NCBI GenBank assembly: GCA_017163975.1
Contig: JAFFSR010000242.1
Location: 645,001-709,000 of the forward strand
DNA from: Anastatus disparis
Lineage: Eukaryota; Arthropoda; Insecta; Hymenoptera; Eupelmidae
Direction: 5' to 3'
Length of the DNA: 64,000 nt
The notes below the pieces were generated by a model. It searched no databases. It had not been told where the DNA came from and worked only from the letters and a program-made list of their open reading frames with translations. A program made the translations under genes and the position numbers. Positions 51,609 to 64,000 of this stretch are shown one piece after another (within the stretch, counting starts at the first letter, position 1; the number at the start of each line of letters is the position of its first letter).

Positions 51609-52794
51609 TAAAAACATTTTTTTCAAAACTTTTTATGGCTTATTTATTTTATAGAAAACCAAAATATTTCAACAAATATTTATTTGTATTGAAAGAATAT
51701 GTATACAATTGATATATTAATTTAATGAATATAAAACTTTTTGTAATTGAATCGAACATATTTATTTTCATTTTGAAAGCATCCTGATTCAAAAGAAATA
51801 AATATAGTTCAATTATAAATAAACAAAATATTAAATGAAATGTAATTTCACTTATTTCAATTAATAATTTTATTACATACAATGGTAACATGATAACTGC
51901 AATCAAAAATCTTTTTGTTTTAATCAAATCATTAATTAATAGGATGAAATGGTTTTTGAAATAAAATGAGTAGTTCAATAAAGCAAACAAATATTTAATA
52001 AATTTAATATTCAAATTTTTTTTAATTAATAAATTAATGGCTTTCAGTATATAAATTATCTGATTTCACTGATAGAATATATTTTCAAGATAAAGAAATA
52101 TTTAGAGCTTTGAATTATTTTTTTTCAAAAATCAAAATTTACAATGTCAAAACTTGAATATTTTTTTATTATCTGCATTGTTATATTTTATTTTAAAAGA
52201 TCTACACGCTCTTTTTCTTTACCACTAGAAAGAAAAAAAAATATGGACCAATTTCCTCCGCAAATCTTTATAAATAACTTATTATATTTTCATTATGCAA
52301 AAATAATTACGCTGTACCAACCAAAACTATTATACGATATTTTTCTACGCTTATTTGATTTAAAGAATGTCTTTCATCTATCAGACATATTAAATTCATG
52401 GCTTTTATGTACAGTTTGCTAAATATTAAAAGTATCTCGGAATCATTTATATATTTTATTCAAATATAAATTCATTCAAATTTAGTAAATGCGTATTTTA
52501 ATTTTTAATTAATTTATGTGTTTATTGTGAGAATGAAATTTATTTTATAATAAAAAAACAAATTATTTATTTTTGAAAAATATTGATATTATTATAATGC
52601 TATATTTAATTATTTTGAACAACGAAATAATCTAAATTCATTTGTATTAGTTTTAATTAAATAAGTTTTTATTTGTGATATAATTTTATTTATACCATTT
52701 GTTTGATAATTCTTTGTGTATTTAATTGAATACAATCTTTAAGTTTAATCAAAACATTTTTTACAGACCAAACGTTTATATTTGTTTTAATTTT

Positions 52795-52981
52795 ATTTAA
52801 CGTCGTTGTATTTATACCATCATTCTGATGTTGATTAGCGACGGAGCTCGTCAGCGTGTTTGTGAACAAAGCACATGGAATGTACAGTGGTGCGTGTCTC
52901 ATTCGGCTGAGAGTAGGATTCGAACTCGGGACCTCAAGATTACGAATCCATCGCTCTACCGAGTAAGCCACCGACAACCTC
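52795..52981 (-). mobile_element. tRNA-derived SINE, copy 4 (full length)
   Basis: On the minus strand the tRNA head carries box A TGGCTTACTCGGTAG, box B AGTTCGAATCC and loop TTCGTAA (anticodon CGT). It is followed by GCACCACTGTACATTCCA, TGTGCTTTGTTCACAAACAC, GTCGCTAATCAACATC and ACAACGACGTTAAAT. Copies 1, 3 and 4 start and end at equivalent places, which defines the element at about 187 bp. Confidence 0.88.
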
Positions 52982-55900
52982 AAAATATCATTGATTTTCA
53001 AATCAAATAAATTATGAAACAAACAAATTTTTATTAAAGAATTATTTCTTTAAATTTATCTAACTTCTTCTCAACAGTTTTTTCAAATGAATGAATATAA
53101 AATTGAAACGATTTTCGATTTGCTATCTGAACTTTTGAATATTTTGAAATCAAAGAAATCAAATGACATTTTTTTTAATGATAGAAAATTAATGAATAAT
53201 GTAATTAATATAAATGTAATTTACAACAAAAATCGTTTAAAACTTGAAACAAGTAGCTTTAATTTATCATAAAACGTCATTTTAAATCTCGCTTTTTACT
53301 TTTACAACAACTTTTACACTAAACATAAACTGCTTAAATTTCTAATTGAATACATAATGAGCTTTACATATTCAAAAATAAAACTACAAATTTACATGAA
53401 TTACAACAAAACTCATAGAACGAATACAATAACAATGACTTTTTTCTTCATATTTAGAATTATGTAAATTAAAAGAATAAATAACGGAAGAGAATAATAT
53501 TTCATTCATGAAATCAATTTCTTTAATAAAAAAAATTTATTTTCTGGTATTTTATAAAACGAAAAATATTTATCTTCGGATTTAAATTTAAATTTCGTTC
53601 CGTGTTTTTAAGCTTAGCGATAAAATAACATTTTGATTTTCTCAAAATGTTGAATAATTGTTAAAACCATTTTGTTTTTATCTTTTGATTTTTTCTAGGT
53701 ACATAGATAAAGAACAAGCACTAATTCTTAAAGCTCATGCTCATTATCATTACAGCCGAGCTTACTAAAAGTCGTCATAAAATTAATGTTTCTTGATGTT
53801 GCAATTGCACTCATTAAAAATAATGTTTTCGCTAATGGATTTCATGATGGTGTTCTAGTTACACGTGTTTCGTCTGTTACTACTTACAATTGGCATACGT
53901 ATAATGTTTACGTTTGTAAGCAATAACGATGAAAATTTCCAGTTTCCCATCAAAGTAAATGTTTATAAAGAACTTTTCTAAAAACAAAAAATTATATTAC
54001 TTCCAAACTTTTATTGTTTTTTTTTGCTCGATTTAATCAATTAGAAAGCAAAATTTTGTTTTTATTTTAACAAAACGAAAGTAAGTAAACGTTATTGAAG
54101 CTCAAATTGGCTTTCATAAAATAAAGCTGAGCTTTCTGAAGTACGCATAAGTGATCGAGAAATTCTGAAGGACTCAAAAGCCTACTATATAACTAGATCC
54201 CCCTCTCTCTTACATGTTATCCTCAACACACACGCATGTTGAGCCTAGTACTCGACTGTTGAATCGCGCGTCACAAACTCCAAGTGTCGTACAATTGCTG
54301 CCACGAATAATTAACTCGATGACCTGCAAAATGTAAGAGACTACGAGTGAGAGACAGGTAGGCTACAAATTCTAGTTGGCAATATGGAACATCAAGCAGA
54401 AAAATACGCGAATAAGTGTGATAATAAGAGAATCTTAAAATAGAATTTTTTTTCTTTATATGAAAATAGTATCTTTTTGTTGGCAAATATATTTTTTCTT
54501 ATTTTAAATTCAACCAAATAAAAACAAATGAGAAAATTTTATTTGTTTATTATATTTTTTATCATAACTAGTAAATTTATAAAAATTAATAAGCTCAAAA
54601 TTCAATTTTTCTTTAGAATTCATAAGTAAGAAGAATATTTTTTGATAAAACAAGAAAAAGTCAATGATGTGTGCATTGTACAAATTTCTCGGTCTTTTCC
54701 CTCACGTATAAACGACATCAATATAAGACTCTCTGACCCTCTCAGTTTTTCGGTTTCTTTACACTCGATTTGTTTGTTCCACCATTTCAAGGTATATACG
54801 CTAGTTTCGCTGTTTAGAAAATTTTATGTATATTTATATAGTTTTATTCTTTTATTCTTTCTTTCTTTATGACCGATTTTCCCTTCTTATTCTTTCCATA
54901 TAAGTCTCTCGAGCGCTTAATCTTCACCCACAGTTACTTTTGTACTTTGTGTGTTTTCGTTTTTCCATTTGGTCGATTGAGCTTTTTCTTTTTTTTCTTA
55001 TTTTTTATTTGTCTTATAAATAAGTGACTAGCCCATAGTTTTGAACATCGTTAAATTTGTATAATGTTAATTTTTTTAATAAATTTATTAATGAGAAAGT
55101 TGATAAAATAAACTTTCATACAAATACTAAAAAATATAACGAGAATAAAAAACGGTCAGTTTATTTATTAGTTCTAAAAGCAACGCATTATTATTGAATC
55201 TAGTTATTATTTAAGTCTTATATTGCTTATGTTGGTCAACTTTTGTACTATATAGAATATAGTAAATATTGATTGTTCGACTATAGAATAGAGTAATAAG
55301 TTACTCATTATTATAAATTTATTCCGATTAAATAGTCTAATTTATGATGCAACATTATTTAAGCATTAATAATAATAATATTAATGTTACAACAAATGCA
55401 GTAAATAATCGTTAAGATATTGATGATGATAATAATAATATAACGGTATACCAAAATAATAATAAATAAAATTTCTAAGTAACTTATTTAAAAGAAAAAT
55501 GATTCGAATTTTTTTTATTATTCTATTTAAATAATAAATAAAAAAGTAAAAAGTATCTTCTACGGCTTAACATTATTCATTGTATTAATTTTCCTTTGAT
55601 ACAGTTATGTTAAAAATACCTAGAATACATAACATGTACAAATTCTTTTTTCAATTTCACCCTTCATAAATATGTGACGACCGGAAGAAGTGAAGTATAT
55701 TTAGAATCTCAAATGTGATTGTGTAACATAATTATAATGCTAAAATTAAATTATCATTTTGTTTGAAAATATTGATAATAAAAATATCCATATAAATAAT
55801 TTCGAATATTCAATTTTTATTATGATATACATACATGTGATGAACAAACATAATTTAGCCCAAGGCATATGTTCAATATAGTCATAGTTATACAAAAATT

Positions 55901-57025
55901 ATGAATTTTAAATTATTTTAATTAATATTAAATGTAAACCGACCAAGCTTTGAGAATCTAATCTAATGTACATAAAAAGCGTTCGCTATCTTGGAACTGT
56001 TTATCTACTTTCTTTTTTAAAGAGACAGAAAAAAGGGCTAGTAATGTTTGCACTGAGATAATATTGAAGATAATGCCAGATATCAATATAAATTTATGTA
56101 GTTCATACCCATGAAATAATGTAGTGGAATTATTTAAATAAATTTCAGCACGTGTCAGAAACAGAAGAGATACCTCGACCTTTATTTAGCTTTTTTCTAG
56201 CGTTTCAATACTTCAAAGTAATTTTTTACCTATTTTTGTTTAACTTGCTATCTATTTCGTTTTTTCATGTTTTTTTTATTAGCTTAAGTCAAATGAAAAT
56301 ATACGTATTCTATTGTCAATCAATCATGACCCACTATTTTTAAGGAGGAAAGTTAGAAGAGAACGTTGAAAAATAAAACTAAATAAAAATATTTATGAGG
56401 CTTTTTTAGAATCATCTGATGCAATTTGAACTACCATTTTACATTATGTTTTATTTTAAAAGAAAATTTTTTAGAAGTGAATATATTAAGAATTAGTAAA
56501 ATATATTTAGAGATTTTGTAAGATAATTTAAAGATTTTTAAGAGTTTTAGAATATGATTTTAATAACCATTACCGTTTATATGATAAAAATATTTCTAAT
56601 TGTTATTAATTAATTTCAGAACATTTCGTAATGATTTGCTCAGATTATGACTAAAAAGTGTCAAATAAAGCCAATTTTTTAAAATTTTTAAATGTTTTTC
56701 TTACAAATAATTTATTTTTGTACTGAAAAGTAAAAAATAATCTTTCGCAAATATAGATTATATAGATGATATTGTATTTAATGGTACGTGCCTATCTGTG
56801 GTTCAAGGATATCTTTTTGTTCGGAGTCTCCACTACTGGATAGTATATGTAGTAATTGTGCGAGTGTGAATGCCATGTTTTTCCTTTAGTTTTTTACAAA
56901 TAGAAGATTATCAAAATTTATAAAAGATTATTTAAGTATTTTATAGTAAGATTTATTTTTTCAACTTTTAAATAAATATTACAATAACAGTTCATATAAA
57001 TCTAACATATTTCATTTATCAGAAT

Positions 57026-57122
57026 ATAGCACGTTAATCACATAATAACAAAAGAGGATGTCAACGATAGGTAGATGGTTATATTTATTGTTGACATCCT
57101 TGTTTGTTATTATGCGTACTAT
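57026..57122. ncRNA. Candidate pre-miRNA-like hairpin
   Basis: Arms 57041-57069 and 57086-57114 pair at 26 of 29 positions plus two G-U pairs (as read on the plus strand), with runs CATAATAACAAA and AGGATGTCAAC and a loop of 16 nt. Beyond a bulge of 7 nt, ATAGCACG (57026-57033) pairs with CGTACTAT (57115-57122) with one mismatch. The total of 97 nt with a near-perfect stem suits a microRNA precursor. It lies about 7 kb upstream of dunce exon 1, outside any gene I can define. The mature sequence is not one I recognise. Confidence 0.45.
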
Positions 57123-60100
57123 CCTGGCAAATAAGATCTCATTAGACAAAACAGAAATAATTAAATAAAGCTCGAATTGTTCAAGGATTTGAGATGCGTT
57201 GAAATTTATACCAATTATAATGTTAAATAATATCGGATAATAAAACAAGAGTTGATTAAGATTTGAAATGTTTACTTCAAGTTTATCTTCAGGCTGTGCT
57301 TCATAAATATTTGATATTATTAAAATAGTTTATTATATACTTTACGTATGTAGATATAGAATAACGTGTTTTAATCACAAGACTAACTAGCTGACAGTAT
57401 TAAAACAACACATCCTTGATATTGTAGCTGTATACGAATGACTCATTATTTAAACAAATTTTTAAAAATTAGACACAAATGTATTATGTTTTATTATGAA
57501 CAACGGACAGATCTGTTTTTTAGTAAATTTTAAGAAGTACGTAGGACAGCATGATTGATATAAGCTTATAATAAATATCAATATATGTATTTATAATTTT
57601 TTTTTTAATATTTTTTTCTCGATCGAATAATTTTCAGAAAAAAAAATTGCTTTCAATATTTTCAAGCTTTTTAAAAATGTTTTCACATTTACGCAGAAAT
57701 TTGGTTGTTTTGTTGTGACTTATCTTCTTTTGTATTCTCCCCTATTTTATTTCTTAACCGTTAAAGTATTGAGGTAGCTGTGCTACATATTATTCACCCC
57801 TGAAGAGTAACCGAATAACGGCCAATTTATTATTTAAGTACAATCGTAAGACCAAAAAAACATGAAAGAAAAGGGAAGATAAACAAAAATCAGAACAATA
57901 GGAAGTAAATACATACCGCTTGCCTATTTTCTTCTCTATTGCATAAACGAAATGTTGTAGAAAAAAAGATATGTCCTTGTAACAAAAAATCGAGATAAAG
58001 TATTGACTTTGTTAAAAAAGAAGAAATAAGAACAAATAGAATTACTTAAGAGTTTTTCTTGAAATTTTCAACGGCGAAGAAAATTTTTAATTAATGCGAA
58101 ATATCAGAACGGAAAATTATTAATTTTTTTTTGCATCTCATCCATAAAGGTTTAATTTACAACTATTATATTTGACTTCAGTTTAATTAATTTCATTGCG
58201 CTATAAAAAAAATGAAGTAAAAGGAATGTTGTGCTTTAATAAGATCGGATTAAGAGTTTGAGAGGAATCAGTGATTTTTTTTTCATTACAAAGTGACTTC
58301 TTTGACCAATGATTCAGTCGTTGAATTTTATTTCACATAGTTAAGAAGCTCTATAATAAAAAATAGTAGAGAGACATTATTATCGAATTATTAGAGACCT
58401 TCAAGTTATGATTTATAAGGAATTTTTAAATTTAATTAATAAAATGTTAAAATTTTTAAAATTTCAAATAAATAAATAAATAAACAATTGAACGTTTGAA
58501 AAACATGATGTTTGGAATATGTTTTCAACAATTCTCAAATGTTCAGAAAAAATATTAGCATAAGCAAGAAAAAAGATTTTTCCAATAATTGAAGTTTAAC
58601 TTTCAATCAAAATATCGCTCGACTATAAAATCAACAAATATGAAACGAAATCATGAACATAAAAAAATATTAATAAACGTTCAGACGTATTTTGAATTTT
58701 CCATTATTCTTATTTCCTACCCTCCTTTTTTTCCATCAAAGTCAAAACAAATTCAAATCAGAAGCTCAAATTCTCAATGAATTTCGTCTAGAAATAGATA
58801 AGAATAAATTATTCGTTCGCGTGTCAAACAAACGAAAACTGACAATTGAAATCTAAAGAAAGTAAAAAATATTCCTTTTGTGAAACACGATTGATCAATT
58901 AAATGCTAAAGATATAGAGAAAATGTTAAAACGAATGAAATACGTCAAATTAAATGTGTGAAAGAAAGAGAAGAAAAATAAAAAAAAATTATAGAATACC
59001 TAAATGAAAGACGAGAGAAACGTTTATTGTCATTTTCATCAATGTAAACTTTTTATTATAAATATCACTTTTAGCATCCTTTTTTATTCTTTATTCTTTG
59101 CTTCTTATTTCTCATTCTCGCAAACAGATTGGCCTGTCGATATCGGATAGCAGTCATTTACTCTCGTCAAAATAAAAAGAAAAGAGGTAGAGACAGTCGA
59201 TATTCGTAAAACCCGTTAAATAGAAGATAAGGGAAACAAGAAAAAAAACGTCGATTGTTCATTATCCAAAAGCTTACATCTTTAACGTTAAATTTTTTTT
59301 TCCTTTTTTTCCTTTTATTCTTTTGCATACTAATTGTGCGAATAGTTTGATAGTTTAATTTCTATTAAAATCGTCTTTCTACTTCTCTACTTCAGCGCGT
59401 TTGTTCTTCAGTTATCTTTCACCGTAAAACTACATTTAGTTGGCTTTTGGGCTTTGTTTTTTTCCCATTGTCTTTTTGTTCTCTCGGTATGTCGTCGAAA
59501 AGATGGGACTTTTACGACGTACACGTATAGAATGTAAAGAAAAGTCCACGAAACTTACATCGGAAGATAAAAAGAAAGTTCTTTTTTTTTAACTTTTTAA
59601 AGAAAACGGTAATGTAAAAACTTGAAAGTTATAAAAACAATCTTTTCGGAATATCTTTTTTGTAAAAGAAAATTTGTTTTAATTGACTAGATTATAATGT
59701 TAATGCAATTGCACAATGATAAATAATAATTAATTAAGTGAATTATGTAATTAAGTAATATGTAAATAAAAAGTAAATTTGAAAATGTAGTTTAGTTTAG
59801 ATCGATATTATTTTAATCAACTGATGAAAAATGTATTAATAAACAAATATATTCATAAAAATGTTCCCCTAGTCGAGAAAAAAATACGAGATGCTTTTTG
59901 AATTTAAAGTGAATTTTTACATCATTAAACTCGATCGATACTGAAAAAAAATTAGAGCGCATACACTTTTCTTTGCATAATAATCCGAAATGTTCAGTTT
60001 CCCTCTTGACATTTTCACTCTTCTCCATATCTAAAATTTTCATATTCCAAAGATAAAAAAAAAGAAAAAAATCCACTGTAAATCCAAACGTCATCCTGTT

Positions 60101-60903
60101 GTTCATCCGAATCTAGTATTATCCTTAACTTTTGGGTATATCCTTCCGAGCTTTCCCCTGTCCTCGTTTCCTTAAATCATGGCCTACGTGTGGATTGGGT
60201 TGCTTCTCTGAGATAACTTAAGCTTGGACTTTACACATGGGACGTGTTTCCATTAAAAAAAGAAGAAATAGTATTATTATATTATTTACCTTGAAGTCAC
60301 TATTCTCTTTTTTTTAACCTGTATACTACTCTCGTTAAGAGATTATAAAAATAAAAAAGAAAATATAACCAAGGGAAGAAAGTTTTTGAAGTTCAATGAT
60401 AATGAACGAGAAAAGAAAAGAACGATATAACTGTATCAGCGGAATTAAACTTCCTTCAAGCTGATTGCGTGATTATTTGAACCCTCCTCTTTTTTTCATT
60501 TAATTAGCTTTGAGTAAGATATAGCGAGAGAAAAGAGACTTTGGCACGATTATTAGTATCGCGAGGCAGGAAATTGCGTTACGCCTTTAAAGATATTATG
60601 TATGCGCGTATTTACTTTGAATTGAATCTCTTTATGACGTCGATTTTATTGATGATTATTTGATGGATATAGCGTATTTAAGACATCTAATAAGTTTCTT
60701 TATACAAATGAAGAAAGTGTGAAACTTTAACAATTCATTTATTAATTAATGTTCTTACATATACTATAATTTAATATTTTTTTAAACAAAAACAAATGTA
60801 AAATATTGATGAAAATAAATAATTTAAATTTTATTTATTTATGTATTAAATATCTTAAAATTATTTTATAATTAGTTTGTAATTAATTGATCGTTATAAA
60901 ATG

Positions 60904-60927
60904 TAACATTCTATTAATAGAATGTTA
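60904..60927. repeat. 24-bp perfect palindrome
   Basis: TAACATTCTATT followed directly by its reverse complement AATAGAATGTTA. It could be a dimeric binding site or chance in AT-rich DNA. Confidence 0.8.
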
Positions 60928-62829
60928 ATTATTAGTTAGTTAATTTCAATTAATATAGAATAATATTAAGATATTCATAAAAATATAGATAATTAATATC
61001 ACGTACAAACATTATTTTTTTTTCAGAAAATTTTTTTTTCAAAACATGCAAAAATCTTTGTAAAAATAACAACATTCAAAGAATTAAAATATTTCAATTA
61101 AAAACTTTTAGCAAAATTCGACTACGTTGGCCTGTAATTATTTTAACCAAGTTTTAAAAAGTTTTTCTAAATGGAAACACACCAGTGTTTCTGTAATTTT
61201 TTACATAATTTAATAATTTTATTTTTAGAAGTGCTATATTTTTAGAATAGTTGTACATAAATAAAAACTGTTAACACGTCCCGAAGGTAATATTAATTTT
61301 AAATTATCATAGAAAGTTAAAATTTTCTATTCTTTTTAATTTGATATAAATTAAAAATAAAATAATTTTTTTAAAAAATAATAATATTTGTATGTACGTA
61401 AATAATTAAATTTATATGGTACAAAGAATTTTCTTTTTGTATCTAGATTACTTACAAAGACATTATAAAATGAATTCTCTTTGTAACAAATGAAATACTT
61501 TAAAAAAAAAATAATATTAAAATTATATAACTTAATTTTAAACAATGAAAAATTAAATCCATATTAAAAAAAAATTAATAATGTTTTTTTATACACAAAT
61601 TTTTTAATTTAAAAAATTTTTGATACTCTTTTTAAAGATGATACACATCAAAGTCGAAGTTTGATAATTAAAATGAAATATACGTTTCATTTTATCCGTT
61701 TATATGCATCCTTTCTCTGTCTCTCTTTGTTTTGCTCTTATTTTTTGCGTCATTCAGCTTTCACTTTTAAATATACACAAAATATTATCGTCCCGTTAAA
61801 TTTTTTTTTTTTAATTTTGTTTCATAAAACAAAAAAGTTACCTGTCGAGTAGTGTTAAAATGCACTTTTTTATTTCTGTTGAAAAAGCATTCTACGCTTC
61901 GAAGTATTACCGAGACTTGAGTGTTAATTATGACGAATGAAAACCGAGCGACTTTTGCTTTTCTCGTTGCGTCTTTTAGATAAATAGCCAGAAAATTTTA
62001 AGAGTAATTAGAAAGGTCGCTTGATAAATACTTTAAAAATGAAATTCTTGTACTTTATAAAGAAAAATGTTGCTTCAAATTGTTTTAATGCTACATGAAG
62101 TACCAAATTGGAAAAAAATAATGGTAATGATGAAAAAGAGTTATTATCCAAATAGGAAACCTAAAATGAAACATATAATTATTATTTTAGGTATGAAATT
62201 AATTTGTTGGCTATTTTAAAATATATAATTTGCAGGTTTTAATTAATATGAAATATTATTCTCGTGAAAAAAGAACGTGCACTCAAAATGAAAGCTTTAA
62301 AATTCAAATATTAATCCATGATGTATTTTGAAGTAACTCCTAAAATAGAAATATATATATAAATACGTTTCGTATATAAATTTTAATAAAATTTAAAGAG
62401 CGCAAAGTAAAGGATTGCAATTTTCAAAAACATCACAGGTAAAAGCTAACTTTTAAAATTTCCTTATTTTTTAGTTTGTATCTCCCTTTTTTATTCTTTC
62501 GATTGTTGAAAGCATAACATGATGGATTTTTATCCACATGTTAGATAAGGTGATGTAATAGCAACGAAGATATAGGGTATATGATTTCTACTTAATTACA
62601 GACATTATAGTTCCCCAAACTTTGTATCTTTATTAGAAAATTTAAATATCTCTATGCCATGATTTTTATCAGTTAAAATAAAATGGTATAAAGAAATAAT
62701 CAACGAAATTTTCGATCATCAATGATAAAATATTTAAAAAAGTGTAATGTCGGTATTTTACATATCCTTAATTTGAATATCTACATTACCCATAAAAACA
62801 GTAATAAGTAGATTTCAAATGAGCTTAAT

Positions 62830-62911
62830 ACAAGTGCAGCACTGGCTATGTGATTAGAGCACATGCCTGGAGATCTCGAGGTTCGAGGTTTGAATTCCGA
62901 TACAACACCAT
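62830..62911 (+). repeat. tRNA-like sequence (tRNA pseudogene or SINE head)
   Basis: Box A-like TGGCTATGTGATTAGAGC (62843-62860) and box B-like GGTTTGAATTCC (62887-62898) are spaced as in a tRNA, with a short arm between and ACACCA after. It does not share the tail of the four SINE copies. The acceptor stem does not close convincingly, so it is more likely a degenerate tRNA or the head of a different SINE than a working tRNA gene. Confidence 0.4.
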
Positions 62912-64000
62912 TATTTCAAGAATGTTTTACTAAAAAACCTTAATTTTAAAGAACTTTTTACATTCTATAAATTAATCATGGAAAAATTATAGAAAACATT
63001 GTTGATATTTCACTGGGGATTTATTAATTAAAAATTTAGGGGAACTTTTTATTTGAAAAATTTCAAGAAAATCATTTTTTTTGGTTTTAATAGTTTCGAT
63101 ATCAACACCTTATTAAAAATATAATAACTTTGACAAACAATAATAAATTTTCAGTGCATTGAATTCATCAAGAATGTGTATGCAGAAATAATTTTTCTAT
63201 AACAATTACAGCAATAGTCGCTGTGATAACGAGAAAAATGATAATTTACAGCTTTTTTTTAAGATAAGTAGCTAAAAGTTAATACGTAAAGAATTTTGCC
63301 GTGACATTTTACAGTTTTTACCCTAGTGCTCTATAAATTTTGTGAGATCTCATTGTAACAAATAAGAAAAAAAGCATCAAGTCCCAAAATCATATTCCAT
63401 AACATATAATATTTCTTAAAAAATTTGATAAAAGAATTTTCCTTATATATGATAAACTAATTACACATTTTTAACTTTTCAATCACGAAAAAAATTATAA
63501 TTATAACATCAATCAAAAAATAACGTCATAAAAACTGCAGAAAAATAAACACACACGATGACACAATGTTCCAGAAATTATCAAACGTATTTTTTGAAAT
63601 ATAAAATCGATGTTTTTTTTCCTTTCACTTACAGAACGAAGTAATTTCCTTCATCGCAATCTTTTTTTTTTCATTCCTTCGTGTAATCTCAGAGCAACTA
63701 GTAATAGCGAAAGAGTGCGAAATGAAAAATTACTTGCGCGAAATGAAAATACATAGGAACCAAATATAAATTCTTCTTGTCAAATTAAAATCAAGAGATA
63801 TTCTTTAAAAAATGGCATAATATTTGTACCAATATATATGTCTTGAAGTTTATAATAGTTTACGGCATAAATTAATGGCATTTGTTTCTTTCAAGAATCA
63901 AATCGATCTTTTTCACGCGAAAACAAGTATTGCGAACTTTTCGGTGCGTGATGAACAAGCTGCGAAAAAATAGAAAGGCCAAATTTATACGATCGCTCGT

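Larger units (their letters stand above)
50401..64000. other. Upstream region without recognisable gene
   Basis: This is 13.6 kb of AT-rich DNA upstream of dunce exon 1. It contains a hairpin at 51580-51608, a SINE at 52795-52981, a pre-miRNA-like hairpin at 57026-57122, a 24-bp palindrome at 60904-60927 and a tRNA-like sequence at 62830-62911. GC-richer patches at 54180-54310, 59130-59560 and 60100-60260 show nothing recognisable. It may be intergenic or may contain far-upstream noncoding exons of dunce; a minus-strand CAG|GTAACT at about 61840 is one unproven donor. Confidence 0.75.

Noticed and set aside
51649..52014. 121-codon minus-strand ORF
   Set aside because: Composition of Ile, Leu, Phe, Lys, Asn and Tyr is what random AT-rich DNA gives; no motif.
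1..64000. CRISPR arrays, bacterial operons, phage or plasmid functions
   Set aside because: No regularly spaced repeats or bacterial-type genes; the gene has spliced exons with GT-AG introns.

Overview
This is a nuclear chromosome segment from an insect. It is strongly AT-rich, with long introns, short exons flanked by canonical GT-AG sites, and tRNA-derived SINEs. The base composition and the close protein match to insect dunce suggest a hymenopteran such as a parasitoid wasp; that placement is inference, because no species-diagnostic sequence is present. There are no bacterial genes, operons or CRISPR arrays.

One protein-coding gene dominates the window and reads on the minus strand: dunce, the insect PDE4 cAMP-specific 3',5'-cyclic-nucleotide phosphodiesterase. 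I can assemble seven coding exons, with phases that join without a gap. In transcription order these are 49907-48865 (isoform-specific N-terminus, 347 codons plus 2 bases), 36020-35832 (start of UCR1), 32102-32070 (a 33-nt microexon), 14577-14476 (rest of UCR1), 11716-11652 (linker), 9090-8978 (start of UCR2) and 2783-2690 (rest of UCR2). Together they encode 546 residues plus one base. The catalytic HD-type phosphodiesterase domain is not here; its exons must lie beyond position 1. The window therefore holds the regulatory half of the enzyme: an N-terminus likely to set location, the PKA site RRES in UCR1, and UCR2, which folds over the active site. The introns range from 2.6 to 17.5 kb.

Upstream of the first coding exon, about 50.4-49.9 kb is a GC-richer block that behaves like a 5'UTR/promoter. 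It has a TATA-like stretch, two CRE-like TGACGTA motifs and upstream ORFs on the gene's strand. From 50.4 kb to 64 kb I find no gene.

The introns and upstream region carry mobile-element remnants. One tRNA-derived SINE family is present in four copies (10.8, 20.1, 38.6 and 52.9 kb). There is a 680-bp TTAA-flanked terminal-inverted-repeat element at 10.06-10.74 kb, a 160-bp TIR element at 6.4 kb, a large foldback at 0.75-1.2 kb, a possible solo LTR at 26.7-27.0 kb and a separate tRNA-like sequence at 62.8 kb. Two well-paired hairpins (39194-39297 and 57026-57122) have pre-miRNA-like dimensions and are the best candidates for undescribed RNA genes. Almost all open reading frames outside the dunce exons are AT-rich or low-complexity chance ORFs.
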